A DNA stretch of 64,000 nucleotides from Microvirga mediterraneensis. GTDB taxonomy: Bacteria; Pseudomonadota; Alphaproteobacteria; Rhizobiales; Beijerinckiaceae. The notes under the pieces were generated by a model. It made no database searches. It saw only the letters and a program-made list of their open reading frames with translations, and had not been told where the DNA came from. Made by a program: the position numbers and the translations under genes. Shown piece by piece: positions 45,075 through 52,685 of the stretch. The DNA lies in the NCBI RefSeq assembly GCF_013520865.1, contig NZ_JACDXJ010000001.1, positions 1,521,001 to 1,585,000 of the forward strand, given 5' to 3'. Every line of letters starts with the position of its first letter. The stretch's first letter is position 1.

Positions 45075-46247
45075 TCAGGAACTCGCGCAGGTCACCGCGA
45101 GACGCCGCATGAAGGCGAGGCCCGCATCGAGCTGTTCCAGCGTGATGTATTCGTCCGGCTGATGCGCCTGGTTGATCGACCCGGGACCGCAGACGACGGT
45201 GGGAATACCGGCCGCCTGATAATGGCCCGCCTCCGTGCCGAACGGGACGGTCTGCGTGTGGTTCTTGCCCGCGAGGCGAAGCGCCAGGACCTCCGCCGTC
45301 GAACCCGGATCGGGCGCGAGGCCCGGCACGTCGGCGTGAAGGATCGTCTCGATCCGCCCGAACTCACCGAAGCGGTTGAGGCGCTTCAGGGCCACTTCCT
45401 CGACGAACCGGTTGAGGCGGTCGGGGATCTCCTGCGGGTCGAGGCTCGGCAGGCCCCGGAACTCCCAATGGAAGGTGCAGCTCTTCGAGAGGATGTTGCG
45501 CGCCGTGCCGCCCGCAATCGTGCCCACATGCACTGTCGTGTAGGGCGGATCGAAGCGCCCGCTCGAATCGCCACGCTCCATCATGTCGTCGCCGATGCGG
45601 TTCAGCTCCGCGATCAGCTCGGCGGCCGTCATCACGGCGCTGGCTCCGAGATAGGGCTTCGACGAATGCGCCTCGAAGCCGTGCGCAGTGGTGGAGAAGG
45701 TCACGACGCTCTTGTGCGCGTCCACCACCTCCAGCATCGTCGGCTCGCCCACGATGGCGGCTTTCGGCAGGGGCAGATCGTGGCCGAGACGGCGAATGGT
45801 GTCGACGACGCCCAGGCAGGTCGTCTCCTCGTCGTAGGAGAGCATGATGTGGATCGGCGTCGTGAGGTTGGCGGCCAGAAACTCCGGCACCATGGCGAGC
45901 GCCAGCGCATCGAAGGCCTTCATGTCCACGGCCCCGCGCCCATAGGCGCGCCCATTCTCCACGCGCAGCGTAAAGGGATCGGACGTCCAGGATTGGCCGG
46001 TCACCGGCACCACGTCCGTATGGCCGGAGAGCACGATCCCGCCCCGGTCCTGTGGGCCGATGGTGGCATAGAGTGCCGCCTTCTCGCCCGTCGCGTCTGG
46101 CAGGCGCACGTAAGGCACGCTCCAGCTCTGCAGATAGCTTTCGACGAATTCGATCAGGGGCAGGTTCGATTTCGAGCTTACGGTGTCGAACGAAACCAGC
46201 TTCGCCAGCATGTCGAGCGGCGTCAGCCGCTGTCCGGTGGGAGACAT
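45075..46247 (-). CDS. argE: Acetylornithine deacetylase
   Basis: A 390-residue M20-family zinc hydrolase. The metal-binding motifs are LSGHTDVVP and the aspartate in GRGAVDMKAF, with the catalytic DEET in LSYDEETTCLG. It would release acetate from N-acetylornithine to give ornithine, feeding ArgF. The start ATG has GAGG six bases upstream. It is convergent with hslO and follows apaG by eight bases on the same strand. Related M20 enzymes act on other acyl-amino acids, but the arginine context supports ArgE. Confidence 0.88.
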   Translation of the reverse strand: MSPTGQRLTPLDMLAKLVSFDTVSSKSNLPLIEFVESYLQSWSVPYVRLPDATGEKAALYATIGPQDRGGIVLSGHTDVVPVTGQSWTSDPFTLRVENGRAYGRGAVDMKAFDALALAMVPEFLAANLTTPIHIMLSYDEETTCLGVVDTIRRLGHDLPLPKAAIVGEPTMLEVVDAHKSVVTFSTTAHGFEAHSSKPYLGASAVMTAAELIAELNRIGDDMMERGDSSGRFDPPYTTVHVGTIAGGTARNILSKSCTFHWEFRGLPSLDPQEIPDRLNRFVEEVALKRLNRFGEFGRIETILHADVPGLAPDPGSTAEVLALRLAGKNHTQTVPFGTEAGHYQAAGIPTVVCGPGSINQAHQPDEYITLEQLDAGLAFMRRLAVTCASS

Positions 46248-46255
46248 CAAATACC

Positions 46256-46648
46256 TCAGTGCAGCACGCGGTTGGCGCGGGGAATGTCAAGCGAGAAGGC
46301 GGGAATGTCGGCGTCGAAGGTTTCGCCGGCGGCAGTTTCCATCAGGTAGGTGCCCTGCATGGTGCCGCTCGGCGTCGGCAGGGGACAGCCGCTCGTATAG
46401 CTGAAGCTTTCCCCCGGACCCAGGATCGGCTCCTCCCCGACGACGCCCGCGCCGCGCACCTCCTGGACCTGCCCGTGCTCGTCGGTGATCGTCCAGTGGC
46501 GGGCGCGGAGCTGGACCCGCTCCAGGCCCGTGTTGATGATCTCGACCGTATAGGCGAAGAAGTAGCGACCCTGCTCGGGGGAGGATTCTTCGGGCATGTA
46601 GCGGGGCGTCACCGTCACGGAGATGCCACGGGTCACAGCCTTGTACAT
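46256..46648 (-). CDS. apaG: ApaG protein (DUF525)
   Basis: A 130-residue single-domain beta-sandwich protein of the ApaG/F-box-associated type. Diagnostic segments are YTVEIINTG, RHWTITDEHG, GPGESFSYTSG and GTMQGTYLM. Its molecular role is not firmly known; it has been linked to CoA/Mg and diadenosine tetraphosphate phenotypes. It is upstream of argE by eight bases and probably co-transcribed. Confidence 0.93.
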   Translation of the reverse strand: MYKAVTRGISVTVTPRYMPEESSPEQGRYFFAYTVEIINTGLERVQLRARHWTITDEHGQVQEVRGAGVVGEEPILGPGESFSYTSGCPLPTPSGTMQGTYLMETAAGETFDADIPAFSLDIPRANRVLH

Positions 46649-46858
46649 GAGCCTGCCTCACGCCGGTCGAAGAATTCCATGAGCCCGTGGTACGGCGGCC
46701 TTCGGGTCCCGTCAATCGACCGGGTGGAAAGGGGCGGGCGGCTCCGGCCCGCAGGAATATCCCCAGGGCAGGAAAGCGATTGAGAATTCCGTAACAAGCC
46801 TTAGAGATATTGTCGGGCTCACCAATTCAATGAGGGCTACGTCCCTCGGAAGACAGTC

Positions 46859-47950
46859 ATGGTTGCGTTGAAGGACGGGATTCAATCGGCGGATGCCATC
46901 ATGCGCCTTGCCGAGGCGGGCGCCATCAGACCGGAGACCCCCTTCGCGTCCGACCAGGTCCAGCCGGCCAGTCTCGACCTGAGGCTCGGGCGCCGGGCCT
47001 ACCGGGTCCGCGCCAGCTTCCTGCCGGGCCGCAACCACACGGTCCGGGACCGGCTCGACCAGCTGAGCTTCCACGAGATCGACCTCGCCAAGGGGGCGAT
47101 CCTGGAGACGGGCAGCGTCTATATCGCCGAGCTGCAGGAGGAGCTGGCCCTGCCGGAGGACCTGTCGGCCGCCGCCAATCCCAAGAGTTCCACCGGCCGC
47201 ATCGACGTCTTTACCCGGGTCATCACGGACCGCAGCCAGGAATTCGACACCATCGGGGCCGGCTATCGCGGGCGTCTCTACGCCGAAATCTCGCCGCGCA
47301 CCTTTCCCGTGCTGGTACGAACCGGCACGCGCCTGTCGCAGCTGCGCCTGCGCAAGGGCGATGTGCGCCTGAGCGACGCCGAGCTTCTGGCCGTCCATGA
47401 GCGGGAGCGGGTCGTGACCTCTGCCGAGCCGTCCATCCAGGACGGCGTCGCCGTGAGCGTGGACCTCGCGGGCTTCGGCCCCGAAAACCTGATCGGCTAT
47501 CGGGCCAAGCGCCATACGGGCCTCGTCGACGTGGACAAGCCCGGCTCCTGCCGCGTGGCGGATTTCTGGGAGCCGCTCTATGCGGATTCCAGCCGGACCC
47601 TGATCCTGGATCCGGGTCAGTTCTATATCCTGGCCTCCAAGGAGGCCGTGCACGTACCGCCGGATTATGCGGCCGAGATGGTGCCCTTCGACCCTCTCGT
47701 GGGGGAATTCCGGGTCCATTACGCGGGCTTCTTCGATCCCGGCTTCGGCCATGCCGAGGCAGGAGGGGAGGGAGCCCGCGCCGTCCTCGAGGTGCGCTCC
47801 CGCGACGTGCCCTTCATCCTCGAAGACGGACAGATCGTGGGCCGGCTTGTCTATGAGCGCATGGCCGAGCGTCCGAAGGTGCTCTACGGCGCGGGCGCCG
47901 GCTCGAATTATCAGGCCCAGGGCCTGAAGCTCTCCAAGCACTTCCGATGA
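46859..47950 (+). CDS. dcd: 2'-deoxycytidine 5'-triphosphate deaminase, long form
   Basis: A 363-residue protein made of two dUTPase-like beta-barrel halves (about 1-175 and 185-363). It carries the Dcd-type NPKSSTGRIDVFTRVITD motif in the first half and a related but changed region (YAGFFDPGFGH) in the second. The family deaminates dCTP to dUTP for thymidylate synthesis. The long, duplicated form is found in alphaproteobacteria. Only the first half keeps the obvious catalytic motif. A strong palindrome follows nine bases after the stop. Confidence 0.88.
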   Translation: MVALKDGIQSADAIMRLAEAGAIRPETPFASDQVQPASLDLRLGRRAYRVRASFLPGRNHTVRDRLDQLSFHEIDLAKGAILETGSVYIAELQEELALPEDLSAAANPKSSTGRIDVFTRVITDRSQEFDTIGAGYRGRLYAEISPRTFPVLVRTGTRLSQLRLRKGDVRLSDAELLAVHERERVVTSAEPSIQDGVAVSVDLAGFGPENLIGYRAKRHTGLVDVDKPGSCRVADFWEPLYADSSRTLILDPGQFYILASKEAVHVPPDYAAEMVPFDPLVGEFRVHYAGFFDPGFGHAEAGGEGARAVLEVRSRDVPFILEDGQIVGRLVYERMAERPKVLYGAGAGSNYQAQGLKLSKHFR

Positions 47951-47959
47951 CCATACCGG

Positions 47960-47999
47960 CCCTCGGAGCATTGTGCGGGTCCGCACGATGCTCCGAGGG
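47960..47999. terminator. Long palindrome after dcd, probable terminator
   Basis: CCCTCGGAGCAT (47960-47971) pairs exactly with ATGCTCCGAGGG (47988-47999), and the inner GTGCGG pairs with CCGCAC. A second GGGCCC-type hairpin follows near 48037-48053. There is no T tract, so termination is an inference. Confidence 0.65.
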
Positions 48000-48062
48000 C
48001 GTCGTTCTTCGTGGAATACGGGTCCACTTGTGGCAGGCGGGCCCTTCGGGCCGCACGATACT

Positions 48063-48335
48063 CTAGTGGTGAGCAGTCCGCTTCTTGTGGGTGGTCTGAT
48101 GCCGCTTAACGCTGCCGGTGCTCTGCGGGATACCGAGTACACCCTTCACTCCGCCGACGACACCTCCGGTAACGCCGCCAACCGCGCCGCCGACAGCTCC
48201 GCCGACAGGACCGGCGGCACGATTGCCGACAGCAGCTCCCTGTTCGGCACCGCGTACGATTCCCTGTGCCTGAACGGCAGCGGGGACGGAAAGAACGGCG
48301 AGGCCGATCGTGGCAAACAGAATACGTGCTTTCAT
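48063..48335 (-). CDS. Secreted glycine-zipper-like small protein
   Basis: A 90-residue protein with a signal peptide (MKARILFATIGLAVLSVPAA, cleavage after VQAQ). Residues 38-68 form a glycine-rich run with repeated GGAVGG, GGVTGG and GGVVGG units (GxxxG spacing), which would pack as membrane helices. The C-terminus is basic and His-rich (KRHQTTHKKRTAHH). It may be an outer-membrane or surface protein, perhaps metal-binding through the histidines; this is inference. An AAAGGAGCAAACC ribosome site precedes the ATG. Confidence 0.75.
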   Translation of the reverse strand: MKARILFATIGLAVLSVPAAVQAQGIVRGAEQGAAVGNRAAGPVGGAVGGAVGGVTGGVVGGVKGVLGIPQSTGSVKRHQTTHKKRTAHH

Positions 48336-48667
48336 AGGGTTTGCTCCTTTCTATGGAGACATCAAACCCAATGGACGGGGGAGGTTCCTTATCGAATTTC
48401 GGTTCGCGCTCGTGGAGTCATGATTTCTTTGTCGTGCCAATCGGAAGGGCTGGTGCCGGTGCCCGTCCTCACCCGGCATGAACGTCCGAGCGATCATCCA
48501 GGAATGCCTATCCGTTTCATACGGGTAGCGATCCCCGGGTTCGGATCATAAGAAGGCGTTTGACGCCAACGCCGCCACCTTGCTAGAAATGGAAGGTGCA
48601 CAAACGGCCCATAGCGGCGTCGGCAGGATCTGCCGAATTGGCTAAGGTGCTGATTTTAAAAGTGTTT
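48336..48667. other. Intergenic region upstream of tRNA-Gly
   Basis: These 332 bases hold the promoter of the small secreted gene (leftward) and of the tRNA (rightward). One promoter candidate is at 48561-48590. I see no coding frame and no clear repeats. Confidence 0.5.
48561..48590 (+). promoter_or_regulatory. Candidate promoter of tRNA-Gly
   Basis: TTGACG and TAGAAA are separated by 18 bases. The predicted start point is about 70 bases upstream of the mature tRNA 5' end. Confidence 0.4.
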
Positions 48668-48742
48668 GCGGGCGTAGTTCAGAGGTAGAACGTCAGCTTC
48701 CCAAGCTGAATGTCGTGGGTTCGATTCCCATCGCCCGCTCCA
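48668..48742 (+). tRNA. tRNA-Gly (anticodon CCC)
   Basis: The acceptor stem GCGGGCG pairs with CGCCCGC. The anticodon stem TCAGC/GCTGA encloses the loop TTCCCAA, giving anticodon CCC. The T arm reads GTGGG-TTCGATT-CCCAT. The discriminator base is T and the CCA end is encoded. No other RNA gene is adjacent. Confidence 0.95.
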
Positions 48743-48861
48743 ATTCCCTTCAGACGCCACGGCACCGGGCTGGCTCCATGAACGCCGATGGCTTCCCGCC
48801 GTCGCCTTCCGGCCGGACTGATTTGCCCTCGCGAGAAGGGGGCTGGCCGGCTTCGCCCCGA

Positions 48862-49620
48862 TCAGACGTAGTAGAGCGTAATTTTTCGTCCCTCCATGTC
48901 CTGTATCGTGACATCCATGTCGTAGACGTCCCGGATCACGCTGGCCGTCATCGTTTCGTCGGGAGTGCCGTGGCGGACGATGGCTCCGTCGCGCATGGCC
49001 ACGATGTAGTCCGAGTAGCAGGATGCGAAGTTGATATCGTGGAGGACGAGGACGATGGTCTTGCCCAGGTCGTCGGCGGCCCGACGCAGCAGCTTCATCA
49101 TGCCCACCGCGTGCTTCATGTCGAGATTGTTCAGTGGCTCGTCGAAGAGCACGTAGTCCGTATCCTGGCACAGCACCATGGCGACATAGGCCCGTTGCCG
49201 CTGCCCGCCGGATAATTCGTCGAGGAAGCGGTCCGCCAGGGGTTCAAGGCCCAGGAAGCCGATGGCCCTATCCGCCTGGGACCGGTCTTCCGGCGTGAGG
49301 CGGCCCTTGGAATAGGGATAGCGGCCGAACTCGACCAGATCGCGAACGGTCAGGCGCGCGCTGACCCGGTTGTCCTGGCGGAGAATGGACAATCGCCTGG
49401 CGAGACTATCCGACGGCGTCCGGGTGACGTCGAGCCCGTCGACCGTCACCGTCCCGGCGCTCATGGGCAGGAGGCGGCTGATCATCGACAGGAGCGTGGA
49501 CTTGCCGGCGCCGTTCGGGCCGATGATCGAGGTGATGCCGCGCCGGGGCAGCGTGAGCGACACGTCGCGCACGACGATGGTGTCGCCATAGGCTTTGCTC
49601 ACATGGGAGATCTCGATCAA
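48862..49620 (-). CDS. Siderophore ABC transporter ATPase (FatE/YclP-like)
   Basis: A 252-residue ATPase of the iron-siderophore/B12 importer family. Walker A is GPNGAGKST, the signature LSGGQRQRAYVAMVL, and Walker B YVLFDEPLNNLD, where the NNLD variant is typical of the petrobactin/enterobactin-type systems. It is the last gene of the siderophore operon and overlaps the upstream permease by four bases. Confidence 0.9.
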   Translation of the reverse strand: MIEISHVSKAYGDTIVVRDVSLTLPRRGITSIIGPNGAGKSTLLSMISRLLPMSAGTVTVDGLDVTRTPSDSLARRLSILRQDNRVSARLTVRDLVEFGRYPYSKGRLTPEDRSQADRAIGFLGLEPLADRFLDELSGGQRQRAYVAMVLCQDTDYVLFDEPLNNLDMKHAVGMMKLLRRAADDLGKTIVLVLHDINFASCYSDYIVAMRDGAIVRHGTPDETMTASVIRDVYDMDVTIQDMEGRKITLYYV

Positions 49621-50579
49621 CGGGCCGTTCCTCTGATCAGAAGGGCAAGGAAGACGATCCCGCCCACGAATTCGATGACGATGCTGAGCGCGGTGTCGAA
49701 GGCGAAGATCCGCTCGAGCACGAGCTGTCCGCCGACGATGCAGATGATCGCCAGCAGGCTCGCGACGGGCAGGACGAAGCGGTGCTTGTGGGACCCGGCG
49801 ATCTGGTAGGCGAGGTTGGCGACCAGCAATCCGAAAAAGGTCACGGGTCCGACCAGGGCGGTGGAGACCGAGATCAGGATGGCGACCAGCATGAGAACGA
49901 TCGTTACGATGCTCCGGTGGTCGATCCCGAGGTTGATCGCCGCCTCGCGGCCCAGGGCCAGCACGTCATAGGCATGCATCAGCCGCCACCCTACGACCGA
50001 CACGGCGACGACCGCTGCGGTCGAGACGGCCAGCAGGTCGCCATCGACACTGTTGAAATTTGCGAACAGGCGGTCCTGCAGCACGACGAATTCGTTGGGA
50101 TCGATGATCCGCTGCATGAAGCCGGACAGGCTTCGGAACAGCACGCCGAAGACGATGCCGACGAGGAGCAGCAGGTGAAGGCTGCGGCTGTTGCCGGAGA
50201 AGAGCCAGCGATAGAGGAGGCTGGAGAACGCCACCATGGCGGCGACCTCGACCCCGAACAGCAGGCGCGGATCCAAGGCGCCCAATCCGGCGGATCCGAG
50301 GGTGAAGATCAGGCTGGTCTGAATGAGGCCGTAGAGAGCATCGAACCCCATGATCGAGGGCGTCAGGATCCGGTTGTGGCCCACCGTCTGGAACAGCACG
50401 GTCGACACCGCGATGGCGTAGGCGACCAGGATCATGGACAGAACCTTCGCGCCGCGAAAGGCGAGGATGAAGTCCCAGCGCCCCTTGGCGTTCAGCGTCA
50501 TGAACAGCACGACCACCGCCGCCGCGACGGCGGCGAGGATCAGGAGCACGCGGATGGGCTGCAGGTCTGTCTTACGCAA
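49617..50579 (-). CDS. Siderophore ABC transporter permease (FatC/YclO-like)
   Basis: A 320-residue FecCD-family permease with about nine to ten spans. The conserved LGREAAINLGIDHR segment and the GPVTFFGLLVANLAYQIAG region are typical of this family. It pairs with the upstream permease to form the inner-membrane channel. Its start overlaps the end of that gene by eight bases. Confidence 0.9.
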   Translation of the reverse strand: MRKTDLQPIRVLLILAAVAAAVVVLFMTLNAKGRWDFILAFRGAKVLSMILVAYAIAVSTVLFQTVGHNRILTPSIMGFDALYGLIQTSLIFTLGSAGLGALDPRLLFGVEVAAMVAFSSLLYRWLFSGNSRSLHLLLLVGIVFGVLFRSLSGFMQRIIDPNEFVVLQDRLFANFNSVDGDLLAVSTAAVVAVSVVGWRLMHAYDVLALGREAAINLGIDHRSIVTIVLMLVAILISVSTALVGPVTFFGLLVANLAYQIAGSHKHRFVLPVASLLAIICIVGGQLVLERIFAFDTALSIVIEFVGGIVFLALLIRGTAR

Positions 50580-51534
50580 GGCGCCCGCGCCCCTTCAACA
50601 GAAGAACCAGGAAGAGGGCGCCGCCGATGATCCCCATGATCGTCCCGATGGGGATCTCGTAGGGATAGTACACCACCCGTCCGACCACGTCGCAGACCAG
50701 CACGAGGCCCGCGCCCATCGCGGCGACCCAGGGCAGGGCGCGGCGCATGTTGTCGCCGATCATCATGCCGACCACGTTCGGCACGATCAGGCCGAGGAAC
50801 GGCATCATGCCGACCGTGACGACGACGGTCGCCGTCACCATGGACACGATGACGAGGCCGAAGGACACGATGCTCCGGTATCGCAGGCCCAGATTGGTTG
50901 CGAAGTCCCGCCCCATCCCGGCCAGCGTGAGCCTGTCGGCGGCCAGATAGGCGAGAAGAGCCAGACCGAAAGTCATCCACAACAGTTCGTAGCGGCCGCG
51001 AAGGACTCCGGAAAAGTCCCCGGTCGTCCAGGCGTTCAGGGACTGCATCAGGTCGAAGCGATAGGCGAAGAACGTGGTGATCGCGCTGATGATGCCGCCC
51101 AGCATGATTCCGACCAGCGGCACCGTCAGGGCGGATCGCAGGGGGACGAGGCGAAGAATGCGCAGGAACAGGGCCGTGCCAGCCAGGGCGAAACCGGCCG
51201 CCGCCAGCATCTTGCCGATAACGGGCAGGTCGGGGGTGAAGAGCGTCACGGTCAGGAGGCCGAGGCCCGCCGACTCGACCGTTCCGGCCGTGGACGGCTC
51301 GACGAAGCGGTTCTGGGTCAGCATCTGCATGATCAGCCCGGCCACCGCCATGGCCATGCCCGCGAGGATGAGCGCGACGGTCCTGGGAATCCGGGACACC
51401 ACGAGAATCCGGGTGGCTTGGCTGCCATCCTGTGGGGAAAGGAGGCCAGCCAACGATAGGTCGCTCGCTCCGATCAGCAGGCTGATCAGAGCCAGGGCCG
51501 TCACGGCCGCCAGGGCAAGGGAGAGTGATTTCAC
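50572..51534 (-). CDS. Siderophore ABC transporter permease (FatD/YclN-like)
   Basis: The first FecCD permease of the system, 320 residues with about nine to ten spans. It shows the ADRLTLAGMGRDFATNLGLRY loop and the MPFLGLIVPNVVGMMIGDNMR segment, a variant of the usual GFVGLIVPH motif. It begins 75 bases after the binding-protein stop on the same strand. Confidence 0.9.
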   Translation of the reverse strand: MKSLSLALAAVTALALISLLIGASDLSLAGLLSPQDGSQATRILVVSRIPRTVALILAGMAMAVAGLIMQMLTQNRFVEPSTAGTVESAGLGLLTVTLFTPDLPVIGKMLAAAGFALAGTALFLRILRLVPLRSALTVPLVGIMLGGIISAITTFFAYRFDLMQSLNAWTTGDFSGVLRGRYELLWMTFGLALLAYLAADRLTLAGMGRDFATNLGLRYRSIVSFGLVIVSMVTATVVVTVGMMPFLGLIVPNVVGMMIGDNMRRALPWVAAMGAGLVLVCDVVGRVVYYPYEIPIGTIMGIIGGALFLVLLLKGRGRLA

Positions 51535-51609
51535 GGGCGCTCGGGGACTTCAGGAGGGCCGGTCGCTCAGGGAGCGACACTTGATCGATCCGATCCGGCC
51601 GGATGCGGG

Positions 51610-52539
51610 TTACTTCTTCGTCACCGCCTTGGCGATCTGGTCGACGCTGGCTTGAAGAGCGGTCAGCCCGCCCCCCACAAGGTACCAATCGACGGGGTCG
51701 AGATAGACGACTTGGTTCTGCTTCCAGGCCGAGGTCTGGGCCACGAGTTCGTTGTCCAGCACCTTCTTGGCTGCGCCACCATCCCGGCCGACCACCACGT
51801 CCCTGTCGATCACGAACAGCCAGTCCGGATTGGTCTTGAGGATGAACTCCGCCGACACGGCCTGTCCGTGGCTGGTCGTGGCCAAGCCCTCGACGGCGGG
51901 CGCGAGCCCGAATTCGTCGTGGAGGATCCCGAAGCGCGAGCCGGGCCCATAGGCACTCATCTTGCCCCCTGTCGTGAGGACCAGGAGTCCGCTGCCGGCC
52001 TTGGCTGCATTCCGGCGCAGATCGGCCATGGATGTCTCGAGCTTGGTCAGCTGTGTCTCGGCCTCTGCTTCCTTGTCGAAAATTTTGCCGAGAATCCGAA
52101 CGTTGCGCTTCACGCCGCTCATGAAGTCCTTCGGATCGACCGTGAGGTCGATGGTCGGGGCGATCTTCGCCAGATCGGCATATTTGGCGCTGGAGCGGCC
52201 ACCCACGACGATGAGATCAGGTTCGGCCGCGTTGACGGCCTCGTAATCGGGCTCGAACAGGGTGCCGACCTTCTCGTATTGGTCCGAACCATACTTTGCC
52301 AGATATTCCGGGAACCGGGCCGTCGGCACGCCGGAAACCTCGACGCCCAGAGCATTCAGCGTATCGAGCGAGGCCATGTCGAAAGCCAGAACCTTCCTGG
52401 GCTTCCGGGGGACGGTCGTCTCGCCCTTGGCATGCTGGATCGTCAGATCCTGCGCCTGTGCGCTGCCCGTCAAGGAGCCGAGTGCCAGGGCTCCGGCAAG
52501 AAGAGCTGCGAGCGGGCAGCGGGCCGCGAAGGTCATCAT
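51610..52539 (-). CDS. Siderophore ABC transporter substrate-binding protein (FatB/CeuE-like)
   Basis: A 309-residue periplasmic (or lipid-free) binding protein with a signal peptide (MMTFAARCPLAALLAGALAL, cleavage after GSAQAQ). The mature part begins DLTIQHAKGETTVPRKPRKV and contains VLAFDMASLDTLNALGV, a form seen in CeuE, FatB and YclQ that bind catecholate siderophores. No lipobox cysteine is at the cleavage site. GGAGA precedes the start. Two ATGs are adjacent. Confidence 0.88.
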   Translation of the reverse strand: MMTFAARCPLAALLAGALALGSLTGSAQAQDLTIQHAKGETTVPRKPRKVLAFDMASLDTLNALGVEVSGVPTARFPEYLAKYGSDQYEKVGTLFEPDYEAVNAAEPDLIVVGGRSSAKYADLAKIAPTIDLTVDPKDFMSGVKRNVRILGKIFDKEAEAETQLTKLETSMADLRRNAAKAGSGLLVLTTGGKMSAYGPGSRFGILHDEFGLAPAVEGLATTSHGQAVSAEFILKTNPDWLFVIDRDVVVGRDGGAAKKVLDNELVAQTSAWKQNQVVYLDPVDWYLVGGGLTALQASVDQIAKAVTKK

Positions 52540-52685
52540 CACTTCAATTCTCCGGTTATCGCGTTTCCTTCGGCATGCGGGAGCCCAGTCGTCCACGTGC
52601 CGCCGACGCGGCCTCCCGTGGATATCCGTCTTGCTGTCCCGCATCATGCTTCGTGCAGTCCGTCGTTCGGTAAGGCGATATGACC

